From positions 1 to 38,205 of the forward strand of contig CALQAH020000021.1 in assembly GCA_943328505.2 (NCBI GenBank): a stretch of DNA of 38,205 nucleotides, in the 5' to 3' direction. The notes beneath the pieces were generated by a model. The model saw only the letters and a program-made list of their open reading frames with translations. It was not told where the DNA came from and searched no databases. Of this stretch, positions 1-6,999 are shown one piece after another. The translations under genes and the position numbers were made by a program. The stretch's first letter is position 1. Each line of letters starts with the position of its first letter. The stretch is from Rhizobium sp. Q54. Lineage in GTDB: Bacteria > Bacteroidota > Bacteroidia > Flavobacteriales > Flavobacteriaceae.

Positions 1-3
1 CAT
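1..3 (-). CDS. Start codon of a gene running off the left edge, probably hipA-like
   Basis: On the minus strand the stop codon of the antitoxin gene is followed at once by a new ATG (junction TGATTATG, positions 8 to 1). Only the start codon is inside the window. Antitoxins of this HipB type are normally followed by a HipA kinase or by a split HipA N-terminal protein, so that is the expected identity. This is inferred from gene order; no coding sequence is visible. Confidence 0.4.
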
Positions 4-5
4 AA

Positions 6-215
6 TCATTTATCCATCGGACTTTTAAATTGTACTTCAATATTCAATACCTTAATGACAGTTAACAGATTATTCCAGCTAACAGTTGTTTTATTTTTTT
101 CAATATCAAAAACCGTTGTCTTTCCTATTCCTGCAAGATTTGCCAATTGCAATTGGGTTAATGCTGCTTTCTTACGATGCTCTTTTATAAAGAGTCCTAA
201 ATCAAAATTATTCAT
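6..215 (-). CDS. HipB-like XRE-family antitoxin/regulator
   Basis: This 69-residue protein is almost entirely one Cro/C1 helix-turn-helix domain. The helices lie around residues 8-60, with the recognition region around GIGKTTVFDIEKNKTTVSW. Short proteins like this usually act as the antitoxin and autorepressor of HipA-type kinase toxins. The next gene starts two bases after its stop, as in a translationally coupled toxin-antitoxin operon. Three palindromes of form TTACYG-N6-CRGTAA lie upstream, the nearest ending within 21 bases of the start codon, and are good candidates for autoregulatory operators. The toxin gene is outside the window, so the pairing is inferred. Confidence 0.75.
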   Translation of the reverse strand: MNNFDLGLFIKEHRKKAALTQLQLANLAGIGKTTVFDIEKNKTTVSWNNLLTVIKVLNIEVQFKSPMDK

Positions 216-218
216 ATT

Positions 219-236
219 TTACCGTTTAAGCAGTAA
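219..236. promoter_or_regulatory. Operator candidate 1 for hipB
   Basis: The sequence is TTACCG-TTTAAG-CAGTAA, an imperfect dyad. It begins three bases upstream of the hipB start codon, where a bound repressor would block transcription or initiation. It shares the TTACYG-N6-CRGTAA form with two further copies upstream. Confidence 0.6.
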
Positions 237-290
237 ATATAATACATTTTGCAAAATAATTATACATTTAACAATTAAAACTATACTTTT

Positions 291-308
291 TTACTGCTTA
301 ATCAGTAA
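291..308. promoter_or_regulatory. Operator candidate 2 for hipB
   Basis: The sequence is TTACTG-CTTAAT-CAGTAA, whose outer arms are perfectly complementary. It starts 72 bases from copy 1 and 70 bases from copy 3, close to an integral number of helical turns in each case. Confidence 0.6.
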
Positions 309-360
309 TTTTAATCAAATTTAAGAAAAAGAAACCTGATTAATTACTATTTATACTAAA

Positions 361-378
361 TTACTGTTAAGGCGGTAA
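361..378. promoter_or_regulatory. Operator candidate 3 for hipB
   Basis: The sequence is TTACTG-TTAAGG-CGGTAA, an imperfect dyad of the same form as the two copies closer to hipB. An isolated half-site TTACTG also occurs at 464-469 with no matching second half. Confidence 0.55.
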
Positions 379-613
379 TTATATTAATTAAAGTTTTTAA
401 AGCATACATACAATCGAATACAGAGCATAGAAGAAAGGAATCTTGAAATAAAGCAAAAATAAGTTACTGTTAAAAGAAAAGAAGAATTTATTATCTTTTA
501 GGTAAAGATTTCCACAGACCAAAAAGGAATAAAAAATAAATGAGCCATTTTTCATTTTTTAATTAAATAACAATTGTTGATGTGAATAGGGATTTACTTG
601 GATATTTTTTATT
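379..613. other. AT-rich non-coding stretch
   Basis: I see no convincing reading frame here on either strand. A weak AT-rich dyad lies around 530-562 (AAATGA against TCATTT). It could be a poor terminator but is not strong enough to call. Confidence 0.4.
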
Positions 614-666
614 TAAAAGTTGTAAATCCGACATAAAATAGTTCGAAATAACTCCCCTCTTTTCCA
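614..666. repeat. 53-bp direct repeat, copy 1
   Basis: Positions 614-666 match 715-767 at a constant offset of 101 bases with two mismatches (629/730 and 658/759). Both copies contain GTTCGAAATAACTCCCC. Neither overlaps a gene. Confidence 0.9.
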
Positions 667-714
667 GTGTCGTACCAATAAACTTTAAAGAAATTTAGGG
701 GTTATTTTTTTAAT

Positions 715-767
715 TAAAAGTTGTAAATCTGACATAAAATAGTTCGAAATAACTCCCCGCTTTTCCA
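715..767. repeat. 53-bp direct repeat, copy 2
   Basis: This is the second copy of the repeat at 614-666. The 48 bases between copies include GGGGTTATTT, which could pair with the AAATAACTCCCC of this copy. The repeat stops just before the rhodanese terminator. Confidence 0.9.
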
Positions 768-770
768 CAT

Positions 771-803
771 AAAAAAAGGATAACGTTATTGAGTTATCCT
801 TTT
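771..803 (-). terminator. Rho-independent terminator of the rhodanese gene
   Basis: The stem pairs AAGGATAAC with GTTATCCTT around a loop of about 8 bases. It is flanked by A and T runs, so it can work in either direction. It lies about 20 bases past the minus-strand stop codon at 825. Confidence 0.85.
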
Positions 804-824
804 TTATTATTTTAATGCAGTATG

Positions 825-1142
825 CTACTTTTTAACTTCAGCAACTTCTCCTTCCCAATTCATAAAACCTCCCAATAAATTATAGGCGTTTTCGAAACCC
901 AATTGATTCATGATACTACATGCTTGTGAGCTTCTTCCACCTGCTTTACAATACACATAGTAATTTTTATTCTTGTCCAACGCTTCCAACTGGTATATAA
1001 AACCTTGTCCTTTATAAATGTCAATATTTATAGCATCGGGAATAATTCCTTCTGAACATTCCTCTTCAGTTCTTACATCTAAAACTACTGCATTAGTTTC
1101 GGCTTTCAATTTTGAAGTCCAATCGTTCTGTGATAAATCCAT
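825..1142 (-). CDS. Single-domain rhodanese-like sulfurtransferase
   Basis: This 105-residue protein is a single rhodanese domain with no signal peptide, so it is probably cytoplasmic. The substrate-binding strand VVLDVRTEEE lies at residues 19-28, and the active loop YCKAGGRSSQA follows with catalytic Cys65 (CxxGxRS pattern). The conserved end GGFMNWEGEV is present. Proteins of this size carry persulfide sulfur to acceptors such as thiols or cyanide; the natural acceptor cannot be read from sequence. It is transcribed alone, divergent from the marR gene, with a -7 match at 1161-1168 and its own terminator. Confidence 0.9.
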   Translation of the reverse strand: MDLSQNDWTSKLKAETNAVVLDVRTEEECSEGIIPDAINIDIYKGQGFIYQLEALDKNKNYYVYCKAGGRSSQACSIMNQLGFENAYNLLGGFMNWEGEVAEVKK

Positions 1143-1160
1143 TAGTATCTATATTTTCTT

Positions 1161-1168
1161 CAAAAATA
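1161..1168 (-). promoter_or_regulatory. -7 promoter element of the rhodanese gene
   Basis: On the minus strand this reads TATTTTTG, an exact match to the Bacteroidetes -7 consensus TAnnTTTG. It lies 18 bases upstream of the start codon. No TTG at the usual distance was found. Confidence 0.5.
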
Positions 1169-1232
1169 AACTTTTATTTCAAAATCTACATTATCATCTC
1201 ACATGAAAAATATTAACAAAAAAATAACACAC

Positions 1233-1248
1233 ATTTGTATATACAAAT
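1233..1248. promoter_or_regulatory. MarR operator candidate 1
   Basis: ATTTGTATATACAAAT is a perfect 16-bp palindrome. It covers the putative -33 TTG (1235-1237) of the marR promoter. Its core TTTGTA-N2-TACAAA recurs 31 bases downstream. Confidence 0.75.
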
Positions 1249-1260
1249 AAAAAATACTTA

Positions 1261-1268
1261 TAAATTTG
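1261..1268 (+). promoter_or_regulatory. -7 promoter element of the marR operon
   Basis: TAAATTTG matches TAnnTTTG exactly. With TTG at 1235-1237 the spacer is 23 bases, at the long end of the usual range. Both elements overlap palindromes, as expected for a repressed promoter. The preferred start codon is 26 bases downstream. Confidence 0.7.
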
Positions 1269-1278
1269 TAATTACAAA
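1265..1278. promoter_or_regulatory. MarR operator candidate 2
   Basis: TTTGTAATTACAAA is a perfect 14-bp palindrome overlapping the -7 element. Its centre is 31 bases from that of the first palindrome, about three helical turns, so two dimers would sit on the same DNA face. Confidence 0.75.
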
Positions 1279-1294
1279 CATCATACAGGTCAAA

Positions 1295-1756
1295 ATGAAA
1301 ATTGAAGAGGTTATAAAATCAAATGTTCCACTTGATGATGCAAAAAAAGTGATTTTAAACTTTACCTATACTCAAATCGTAATTGGCGATAAGTTTAATG
1401 AAATCATAAAACCCTATGATATATCAAGAGAACAATATAATGTGTTACGAATTCTAAGAGGTCAAAAAGGAAATCCAGTAAACATGAATGTTATTCAGGA
1501 ACGAATGTTAGCCAAGAATAGCAATACCACTAGATTAATTGATAAACTGCTACTCAAAGATTTTGTAACTCGAAAAGTTTGTCCAGAAAATAAAAGAAAA
1601 ATGGAAATTTTAATTACTCAAAAAGGATTAGATATCTTAACCGAATTAGACCCTGTAGTAATTGAACATGAAAAATATTTCGCAAAGAATCTCTCAAATA
1701 AAGAATTAATACAATTAAACCATTTATTAGAAAAATATAGAACTTTAACACATTAA
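1295..1756 (+). CDS. MarR-family winged-helix regulator
   Basis: The protein has 153 residues when started at 1295. The longer frame from 1235 would start inside a palindrome and upstream of the -7 box, so it is rejected. It shows the MarR plan: a dimerising N-terminal helix, a winged helix around residues 46-112 with recognition helix KNSNTTRLIDKLLLKDF, and a basic wing with the pattern NKRKMEILITQKG. One cysteine (Cys96) precedes the wing and might be redox sensitive, which is a guess. MarR proteins typically repress their own operon and release DNA on binding small aromatics or on oxidation. The nitroreductase and YceI genes follow on the same strand and are the likely targets. Confidence 0.9.
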   Translation: MKIEEVIKSNVPLDDAKKVILNFTYTQIVIGDKFNEIIKPYDISREQYNVLRILRGQKGNPVNMNVIQERMLAKNSNTTRLIDKLLLKDFVTRKVCPENKRKMEILITQKGLDILTELDPVVIEHEKYFAKNLSNKELIQLNHLLEKYRTLTH

Positions 1757-1762
1757 TGAATA

Positions 1763-2395
1763 ATGAATACAATAATATCTGCTGCAAATTGGCGTTATGC
1801 AACTAAAAAGTTTGATGCCACAAAGAAAATATCCGACCAAGATTTTGCAACTTTAAAAGAAGCTATCCGGCTAACTGCTTCTTCCTTTGGCTTGCAACCT
1901 TATAAAATATTAATTATAGAAAACCCTGAATTGAGAGCTCAATTACAACCTGCAGCTTGGGGTCAATCACAAATTGTAGACGCCTCTCATCTTATTGTTT
2001 TTGCTAATATTACAAATTTTGATGAAAAAGAGATAGAAGCTTACTTTAAAAACTTAACCGAAACAAGAGGAATTCCAATGGAATCCGTTCAAGGTTATGC
2101 TGATTTTATGAAATCTAAGGTTTTACCATTGCCATTAGAAACTAGAAAAAATTGGACTGCAAAACAAGCCTATATTGCTTTAGGAAATTTATTAAACGCT
2201 GCAGCCGAATTAAAAATAGATGCTACACCAATTGAAGGTTTTGATCCTGCTCAATTTAATGAAATCCTTGGTTTAGACAAACTTGGATTAAATGCTACAG
2301 TAGTTGCTGCTATTGGTTATCGTCATGATGATGACGCTACTCAATACTATGCTAAAGTTAGAAAATCAAACGAAGAATTATTTATCAATTTATAA
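1763..2395 (+). CDS. NAD(P)H-dependent nitroreductase (NfsB-like)
   Basis: This 210-residue protein has the length and features of the FMN nitroreductase family. The N-terminal RYATKKFD pattern for phosphate binding, the ASSFGLQPYKI motif and the late NLLNAAAELKIDATPIEGF segment are all present. Such homodimers reduce nitro compounds or quinones with NAD(P)H; the physiological substrate is unknown. The start lies six bases after the marR stop, so the two are probably co-transcribed. The pairing with a MarR regulator suggests induction by an electrophile or quinone, which is an inference. Confidence 0.9.
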   Translation: MNTIISAANWRYATKKFDATKKISDQDFATLKEAIRLTASSFGLQPYKILIIENPELRAQLQPAAWGQSQIVDASHLIVFANITNFDEKEIEAYFKNLTETRGIPMESVQGYADFMKSKVLPLPLETRKNWTAKQAYIALGNLLNAAAELKIDATPIEGFDPAQFNEILGLDKLGLNATVVAAIGYRHDDDATQYYAKVRKSNEELFINL

Positions 2396-2420
2396 TCTAA
2401 AACTAAAAACAATAAAAAAC

Positions 2421-2990
2421 ATGAAAAATTTAAAAACTATTGCCATTGCCTTATTAGTAACTTTTGGAACAACAATCGCTACTGCTCAAAACAAAAAAAT
2501 AAATACAGAAAAAAGTAAAATTAGTTGGGTCGGAAAAAAAGTAACTGGTGAACACTCTGGAACGATAAATTTTAAAGAAGGAACAGTAGTTCTTAAAAAA
2601 GGAAAATTGGCTGGCGGAAGCTTTACTGTTAATATGACCTCAATTGAAGTTACTGATTTAAAAGCAGGACAAGGAAAAGAAAAATTAGAAGGTCACTTGA
2701 AAGCTGATGATTTTTTTGGAACAACTAAATTTACTACTGCATCCATAGAGTTTAAAACAATTGCTACTAAATCTAATGGAATCTATACAGTTACTGCTGA
2801 TTTAACAATTAAAGGGATTACAAATCCTGTGACATTTGACATGAATGTAACCGATACTACTGCTTCTACTTCTTTCAAAGTAGATAGAACAAAATTCGAT
2901 ATTAAATACGGTTCTGGAAGTTTCTTTGACAACCTTGGTGACAAAACTATTTCAGACGAATTCGATTTAACTGTTAATCTACAGTTCTAA
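2421..2990 (+). CDS. YceI-family lipid-binding secreted protein
   Basis: The start at 2421 gives 189 residues with a clean signal peptide ending near TIATAQ (residues 17-22). The frame could be opened at 2304, but that would overlap the nitroreductase and hide the signal. The mature part matches the YceI family: KSKISWVGKKVTGEHSGTI, the middle LEGHLKADDFFGT, and the end SDEFDLTVNLQF. YceI proteins are lipocalin-like barrels that bind isoprenoid chains in the periplasm. It is third in the MarR cluster and is followed by a strong terminator. Confidence 0.9.
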   Translation: MKNLKTIAIALLVTFGTTIATAQNKKINTEKSKISWVGKKVTGEHSGTINFKEGTVVLKKGKLAGGSFTVNMTSIEVTDLKAGQGKEKLEGHLKADDFFGTTKFTTASIEFKTIATKSNGIYTVTADLTIKGITNPVTFDMNVTDTTASTSFKVDRTKFDIKYGSGSFFDNLGDKTISDEFDLTVNLQF

Positions 2991-3017
2991 AAAAGGGAAC
3001 AATTGCTATGTTAAAAG

Positions 3018-3049
3018 ACCTTGGAAAGAAATTTTCAAGGTTTTTTTTT
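3018..3049 (+). terminator. Terminator of the marR-nitroreductase-yceI operon
   Basis: The stem pairs ACCTTGGAAA with TTTTCAAGGT around GAAA, followed by nine T residues. It ends the MarR cluster and isolates it from the next gene. Confidence 0.85.
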
Positions 3050-3052
3050 CAA

Positions 3053-3083
3053 TTTGGTTAACAGAAATAGATTTATACATTTG
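3053..3083 (+). promoter_or_regulatory. Promoter of the PabA-like gene
   Basis: TTTG at 3053-3056 and TACATTTG at 3076-3083 are separated by 19 bases, a good Bacteroidetes sigma-A type promoter. The start codon lies 17 bases beyond the -7 element. Confidence 0.75.
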
Positions 3084-3100
3084 TTAAAAATGAATAAAAA

Positions 3101-3670
3101 ATGAAAAAGATAGTAGTCATTGATAATTACGATAGTTTTACCTATAATTTAGTTCATTATTTAGAAGATCTAAATGCTGTTGTAACTGTTTACAGAAATG
3201 ACGAATTTGAGTTAGATGAATTAGAAAAATTTGATAAGATATTGCTTTCTCCTGGACCTGGAAAACCTGATGAAGCAGGGCTTTTAAAACAAGTAATCCA
3301 AAAATTTGCTTCTAGTAAAAGTATCCTTGGAGTTTGTTTAGGTCAACAAGCTATTGGAGAAGTATTTGGTGGAAACTTAATCAACTTGGAAAAAGTATTT
3401 CATGGTGTTGCCACAAAAGTAAATGTTACTGTTACTGATGAAGCACTTTTCAAAACCCTACCCAATGAATTTGAAGTTGGACGCTATCATTCATGGGCAA
3501 TCAATCCAAAAGATTTTCCAGAAGTATTACAAATAACTTCTCTCGATGAAAACGGCCAAATCATGTCATTAAGACACAAAATATTTGATGTAAAAGGAGT
3601 TCAATTTCATCCTGAAAGTGTTTTAACGTCTCATGGTAAAAAAATTTTAGAAAACTGGATTAACTCATAA
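3101..3670 (+). CDS. pabA: Glutamine amidotransferase of aminodeoxychorismate/anthranilate synthase
   Basis: This 189-residue protein is a class I glutamine amidotransferase subunit. It has the N-terminal VIDNYDSFTYNL signature, the oxyanion segment SPGPGKPDEAG, nucleophile Cys79 in GVCLGQQAIGE, and the catalytic pair His170/Glu172 in VQFHPESVLTSHG. It supplies ammonia from glutamine to a chorismate-using partner for folate (PabB) or tryptophan (TrpE). It stands alone with its own promoter, not in a trp operon, so a PabA role or dual use is more likely. TrpG cannot be excluded from this sequence. Confidence 0.85.
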   Translation: MKKIVVIDNYDSFTYNLVHYLEDLNAVVTVYRNDEFELDELEKFDKILLSPGPGKPDEAGLLKQVIQKFASSKSILGVCLGQQAIGEVFGGNLINLEKVFHGVATKVNVTVTDEALFKTLPNEFEVGRYHSWAINPKDFPEVLQITSLDENGQIMSLRHKIFDVKGVQFHPESVLTSHGKKILENWINS

Positions 3671-4110
3671 ATAGATTAAAACAGTGCTTAATTAATCACG
3701 AAAACTTGACAAAATAAAAGCCAAAGAAGTATTGGTCAGTAATCCAGATTAGAAAATATATGAAATGTGCTTTAGTCTATTTCTGGTACTGTAATTAGGA
3801 TGAAAAAAATTGGTATATAAATTCAATAAAGACAGTAGCTTTATTGAAAATATTTCTAAGAACTGAAATACTATCTAGAAATTTTATATAAATTATACTT
3901 TAACTAATATTATATATATAATTGATAAGTAATAAATTAAATAATCATTATAGATTTTTCTTATAATTGATTTTTAGTTGTTAAAATTGTTTTTCAATGC
4001 TGAAAAACTTATTTATCAACATTTTTATTAACATTATTTTTATTTAATAAAAATTTTTTCTAGATTTGATTTATCAATGTTAAAACCACTATTCTGTAAA
4101 TCAAATTCTT
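3671..4110. other. AT-rich intergenic region
   Basis: This 440-base gap has no supportable gene. It contains a perfect 8-bp hairpin at 3989-4008 (GTTTTTCA, loop ATGC, TGAAAAAC) without a clean T tract. TAGATTTG at 4061-4068 matches the -7 consensus and is the likely promoter of the gene at 4111. Confidence 0.5.
4061..4068 (+). promoter_or_regulatory. -7 element for the gene at 4111
   Basis: TAGATTTG is an exact TAnnTTTG match 42 bases upstream of the start codon. No TTG stands at the expected -33 distance. Confidence 0.5.
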
Positions 4111-4458
4111 ATGGGACTTTTCAAAACAAAAGAAAAAAAAGCAATAGCCGAACTTTGCAAAAAAAGTGAAGGTTTATGTAAAGAAATCAGTAAAGAAATT
4201 GATGAGCACTTGACCAATTTGAAATCGGATTACGAAGAAAACAAAACTTCTATAAAAGAGTTTAATGCATTTGTAAATGAATTAGAAAACAAATTATCAC
4301 CACAAGAAATTGAAAAACTTCAAACTTTTTCCTCTCGAATGTACAAAGTAAAGCGTTGTGCTAAAAAAGGTATTGAAGCCATGAGAGAATTATCTCGCGA
4401 TCAAAGAAAAGTAACAAGCGAAACCATACAAGAATATCAAGAATATCTTCACGTTTAA
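4111..4458 (+). CDS. Small charged helical protein of unknown function
   Basis: I do not recognise this 115-residue protein. It is rich in Lys and Glu and predicted by eye to be nearly all helical, with heptad-like stretches around residues 20-75 that suggest a coiled coil. There is no signal peptide or membrane segment, so it is probably cytoplasmic. Two cysteines near the N-terminus (16 and 23) and one at 83 have no metal-site pattern. It has a plausible -7 box at 4061. It converges on yaaA with a single base between the two stop codons and no terminator between them. Confidence 0.7.
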   Translation: MGLFKTKEKKAIAELCKKSEGLCKEISKEIDEHLTNLKSDYEENKTSIKEFNAFVNELENKLSPQEIEKLQTFSSRMYKVKRCAKKGIEAMRELSRDQRKVTSETIQEYQEYLHV

Positions 4459-4459
4459 A

Positions 4460-5218
4460 CTATCGAGTAAAAACTAAAGTATTCCCTTTACTCAAATTAG
4501 CATCAAATGCATATCCTTCGTAATTGAAACCTTTTAAATCTTCAATAGTTTCTGCATGGGTATCAACAATAAACCGAACCATTAATCCTCTCGCCTTTTT
4601 TGCAAAGAAACTAATCATTTTTAATTTGCCGTCTTTATAATCTTTGAACTCTGGTGTAATTACAGGAACTTTCAACGATTTAACATCAACAGCGCTAAAA
4701 TATTCATTACTCGCTAAGTTGACAAACAATTCATCTTTTTGTAATTCACTATTTAAGGATTTGGTTAGTTTACTCTTCCAAAAAGCATACAAATTTTTAT
4801 TTTTTCCAATAGGTATTGAAGTTCCCATTTCCAATCGATACGCTTGCATTAAATCCAATGGTTTTAACAAACCATACAATCCGGACAAAATTCGAAGTTT
4901 GTCTTGTAAATCGTTTAAGTTAGCTTCAGACAAAGTAAAAGCATCCAATCCCGAATACACCTCGCCATCAAAAGTATAAATAGCCTGTCTGGCATTGTCA
5001 AGATTAAATGGAGTTTCCCAAGCTTGATTGCGTTGCCAATTTAAATCCGCCAACTTTTCAGAAATATCCATTAACGACATGAGTTGTTTTGGTTTTTTCT
5101 TTTTTAAAACTTTTTGAATCGTATTGGCTTCTTTTAAAAAATTAGCTTCCGAATACTGCTTGGTTGGCAATTCGGATTCAAAATTTAATGATTTAGCAGG
5201 TGATATAACTATTTTCAT
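4460..5218 (-). CDS. yaaA: Peroxide stress protein YaaA (UPF0246)
   Basis: At 252 residues this matches the family length. It opens with MKIVISPAKSLNFE and carries the SGLYGLLKPLDLMQAYRLEMG segment that marks the family, plus conserved NLASNEYFSAVD and an FAKKARGLMVRF stretch. In E. coli YaaA is induced by OxyR and limits damage from peroxide by lowering free iron; the same role here is assumed by homology. A -7 match lies upstream. The rluD gene ends 48 bases before it on the same strand. Confidence 0.93.
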   Translation of the reverse strand: MKIVISPAKSLNFESELPTKQYSEANFLKEANTIQKVLKKKKPKQLMSLMDISEKLADLNWQRNQAWETPFNLDNARQAIYTFDGEVYSGLDAFTLSEANLNDLQDKLRILSGLYGLLKPLDLMQAYRLEMGTSIPIGKNKNLYAFWKSKLTKSLNSELQKDELFVNLASNEYFSAVDVKSLKVPVITPEFKDYKDGKLKMISFFAKKARGLMVRFIVDTHAETIEDLKGFNYEGYAFDANLSKGNTLVFTR

Positions 5219-5237
5219 AGGGTAATTTTAGGATTTT

Positions 5238-5245
5238 CAAAAATA
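5238..5245 (-). promoter_or_regulatory. -7 element of yaaA
   Basis: On the minus strand this reads TATTTTTG, an exact TAnnTTTG match, 19 bases upstream of the yaaA start codon. Confidence 0.55.
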
Positions 5246-5266
5246 CAAAATCAAGTATAAAAAATT

Positions 5267-6307
5267 TTATTCTTCTTCCAAACTACTGTTTGATTTTGAA
5301 TAATTGCGCCATTTTTCAATACAATCTTTCATGTCTTGAGGTAATTCGGTATCAAAACTCATGTATTCTTTAGTCGTTGGATGCTGAAAACCCAAAGTTT
5401 TAGCATGTAATGCTTGTCGCGGTAACGTTTTAAAACAGTTGTCTACAAACTGCTTGTATTTAGTAAATGTGGTTCCTTTCAAAATCAAATCACCTCCATA
5501 TCGAGCATCGTTGAATATAGTGTGTCCAATGTACTTCATATGAACTCTAATTTGGTGTGTTCTTCCTGTTTCTAATTTACAGGAAATCAACGTAACATAT
5601 CCTAATCGTTCCAAAACTTTATAATGGGTAACTGCAGGTTTTCCTTGATCGCCTTCTGGAAAAACAGCCATTTGCATTCTATCTTTCAAATGGCGTCCAA
5701 TATTGCCTTCTACTGTACCTTCATTTTCTTTCACATTCCCCCAAACGAGTGCAATATATTCCCTGTCGGAAGTTTTATCTTCAAATTGTTTGGCCAAAAA
5801 CGTCATGGCTTGTTCGGTTTTAGCAATGACTAATAATCCAGAAGTATCTTTATCAATACGATGCACCAATCCTGGTCTCTCGCTTGAATTCATCGGTAAA
5901 TTATCAAAATGAAAAGCCAGAGCATTGACCAAAGTTCCAGTGTAATTTCCGTGTCCTGGATGTACCACAAAATCGGGTGGTTTATTGATTAGCAATAACG
6001 CATCATCTTCATACACAATATCCAATGGAATGTCTTCGGGCAAAACCGTATTGTCAAATGGCGGATGGGTTAGCATCAATCGGATAACATCTAAAGGCTT
6101 TACTTTGTAATTGGATTTTACAGCAATATCATTCACATAAATATCACCGTTAGTGGCCGCATTTTGAATTTTATTTCGGGTAGCATTTTGAATAAATCCC
6201 ATCAAGAATTTATCGATGCGTAAAAAAGCTTGGCCTTTAGGAACTTCAATTTTAAAATGTTCAAATAATTCCTCTTCCAGCTCTTGACTATCGTTATTAG
6301 GGTTCAT
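5267..6307 (-). CDS. rluD: 23S rRNA pseudouridine synthase, RluD family
   Basis: The 346-residue protein has an N-terminal S4 RNA-binding domain (about residues 25-80) and a RluA-type catalytic domain. The motif GLVHRIDKDTSGLLVIAKT carries catalytic Asp152. The later LETGRTHQIRVHMKYIGHTIFND segment is also diagnostic. RluD-type enzymes modify helix 69 of 23S rRNA during large-subunit assembly. The start overlaps the end of the PASTA gene by 11 bases, so the two are translationally coupled. RluA-family paralogues differ in target, so the exact uridines are inferred. Confidence 0.88.
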   Translation of the reverse strand: MNPNNDSQELEEELFEHFKIEVPKGQAFLRIDKFLMGFIQNATRNKIQNAATNGDIYVNDIAVKSNYKVKPLDVIRLMLTHPPFDNTVLPEDIPLDIVYEDDALLLINKPPDFVVHPGHGNYTGTLVNALAFHFDNLPMNSSERPGLVHRIDKDTSGLLVIAKTEQAMTFLAKQFEDKTSDREYIALVWGNVKENEGTVEGNIGRHLKDRMQMAVFPEGDQGKPAVTHYKVLERLGYVTLISCKLETGRTHQIRVHMKYIGHTIFNDARYGGDLILKGTTFTKYKQFVDNCFKTLPRQALHAKTLGFQHPTTKEYMSFDTELPQDMKDCIEKWRNYSKSNSSLEEE

Positions 6308-6917
6308 TTATAGGTGCAATTTGTGTAGTATCGACAGCTAGACTGTCTAATTCAGTATCGTCAAAAACGACATTCCCATCACCTAAAACCAAATCGATTT
6401 TAGACGATTTCAAAACTTTATCTCCCGCTTTTATCTTTTTTCCATTCATGCGCATTTCCAAAACCATGTCTTTCCCTAAATAAGGCTTGTACGTAATTGT
6501 TCCTTCTAATAATCCAACCGATTCTAAAGTTGGAACCGCTTGACGATAGGTTTTTTCAACCAAATCAGGTACAGAAACCATTGTGAATTTGGCGGCGTTT
6601 ATTTTTAAATATATTTTTCTACCCTCTTTTACTTTCGCTCCAGGTTTTGGCTCTTGGTCAACAATAGTAAGTTTTGGAAATTCTGCTTTAAAATCAACTG
6701 TGTCCAATATTGTGAAATCCAAATCCAAGGCATCCAATTTTTCTTCCGCTTGTTCCGCAGAAAGCTTACTCAAATCAGGCACGGTAATTTCCTCTCCGTG
6801 ATGTGTTGTATACGTTATCCAATGAAACGCCAAATATGATAACACTGCAACAATTAACATGGCTGCTAAAACTTGGGCAAAGAACACACGACTTGTTAAA
6901 TAATTCCGTAAACTCAT
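6297..6917 (-). CDS. PASTA-domain single-pass membrane protein
   Basis: I start this at 6917 (206 residues) because the longer frame from 6935 begins inside a -7 promoter box. A short cytoplasmic tail is followed by one membrane helix (residues 12-34). Two PASTA domains lie outside, at about 44-108 (ITVPDLSKLSAEQAEEKL) and 113-179 (MVSVPDLVEKTYRQAVPTL). PASTA domains bind peptidoglycan fragments. There is no kinase or penicillin-binding domain attached, unlike the classical proteins. The gene lies back to back with ddl, which makes the D-Ala-D-Ala dipeptide, and is coupled to rluD. Confidence 0.88.
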   Translation of the reverse strand: MSLRNYLTSRVFFAQVLAAMLIVAVLSYLAFHWITYTTHHGEEITVPDLSKLSAEQAEEKLDALDLDFTILDTVDFKAEFPKLTIVDQEPKPGAKVKEGRKIYLKINAAKFTMVSVPDLVEKTYRQAVPTLESVGLLEGTITYKPYLGKDMVLEMRMNGKKIKAGDKVLKSSKIDLVLGDGNVVFDDTELDSLAVDTTQIAPINEP

Positions 6918-6932
6918 AAAAATTAATTTGAG

Positions 6933-6940
6933 CAAAGATA
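6933..6940 (-). promoter_or_regulatory. -7 element of the PASTA-rluD operon
   Basis: On the minus strand this reads TATCTTTG, matching TAnnTTTG. It lies 15 bases upstream of the ATG at 6917 and overlaps the alternative ATG at 6935, which decides the start. Confidence 0.65.
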
Positions 6941-6999
6941 TAAAAAACCTAAAGGTATTTTGTTTGAAAAAAAATGATAATTTTGTTTCATAAATTTTT

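Noticed and set aside
55..324. Plus-strand frame over the hipB gene and its upstream region
   Set aside because: It is antisense to hipB and runs through the operators; its protein has no domain pattern.
1235..1294. Longer start for the MarR gene
   Set aside because: It would begin inside the first palindrome and upstream of the -7 box; the start at 1295 fits the promoter.
2304..2420. N-terminal extension of the YceI gene
   Set aside because: It overlaps the end of the nitroreductase gene and hides the signal peptide that begins at 2421.
3671..4110. Possible short coding remnants in the 440-base gap
   Set aside because: Frames are short, stop-ridden and match nothing I recognise.
6918..6935. 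Longer start for the PASTA gene
   Set aside because: The ATG at 6935 lies within the -7 element of its own promoter.
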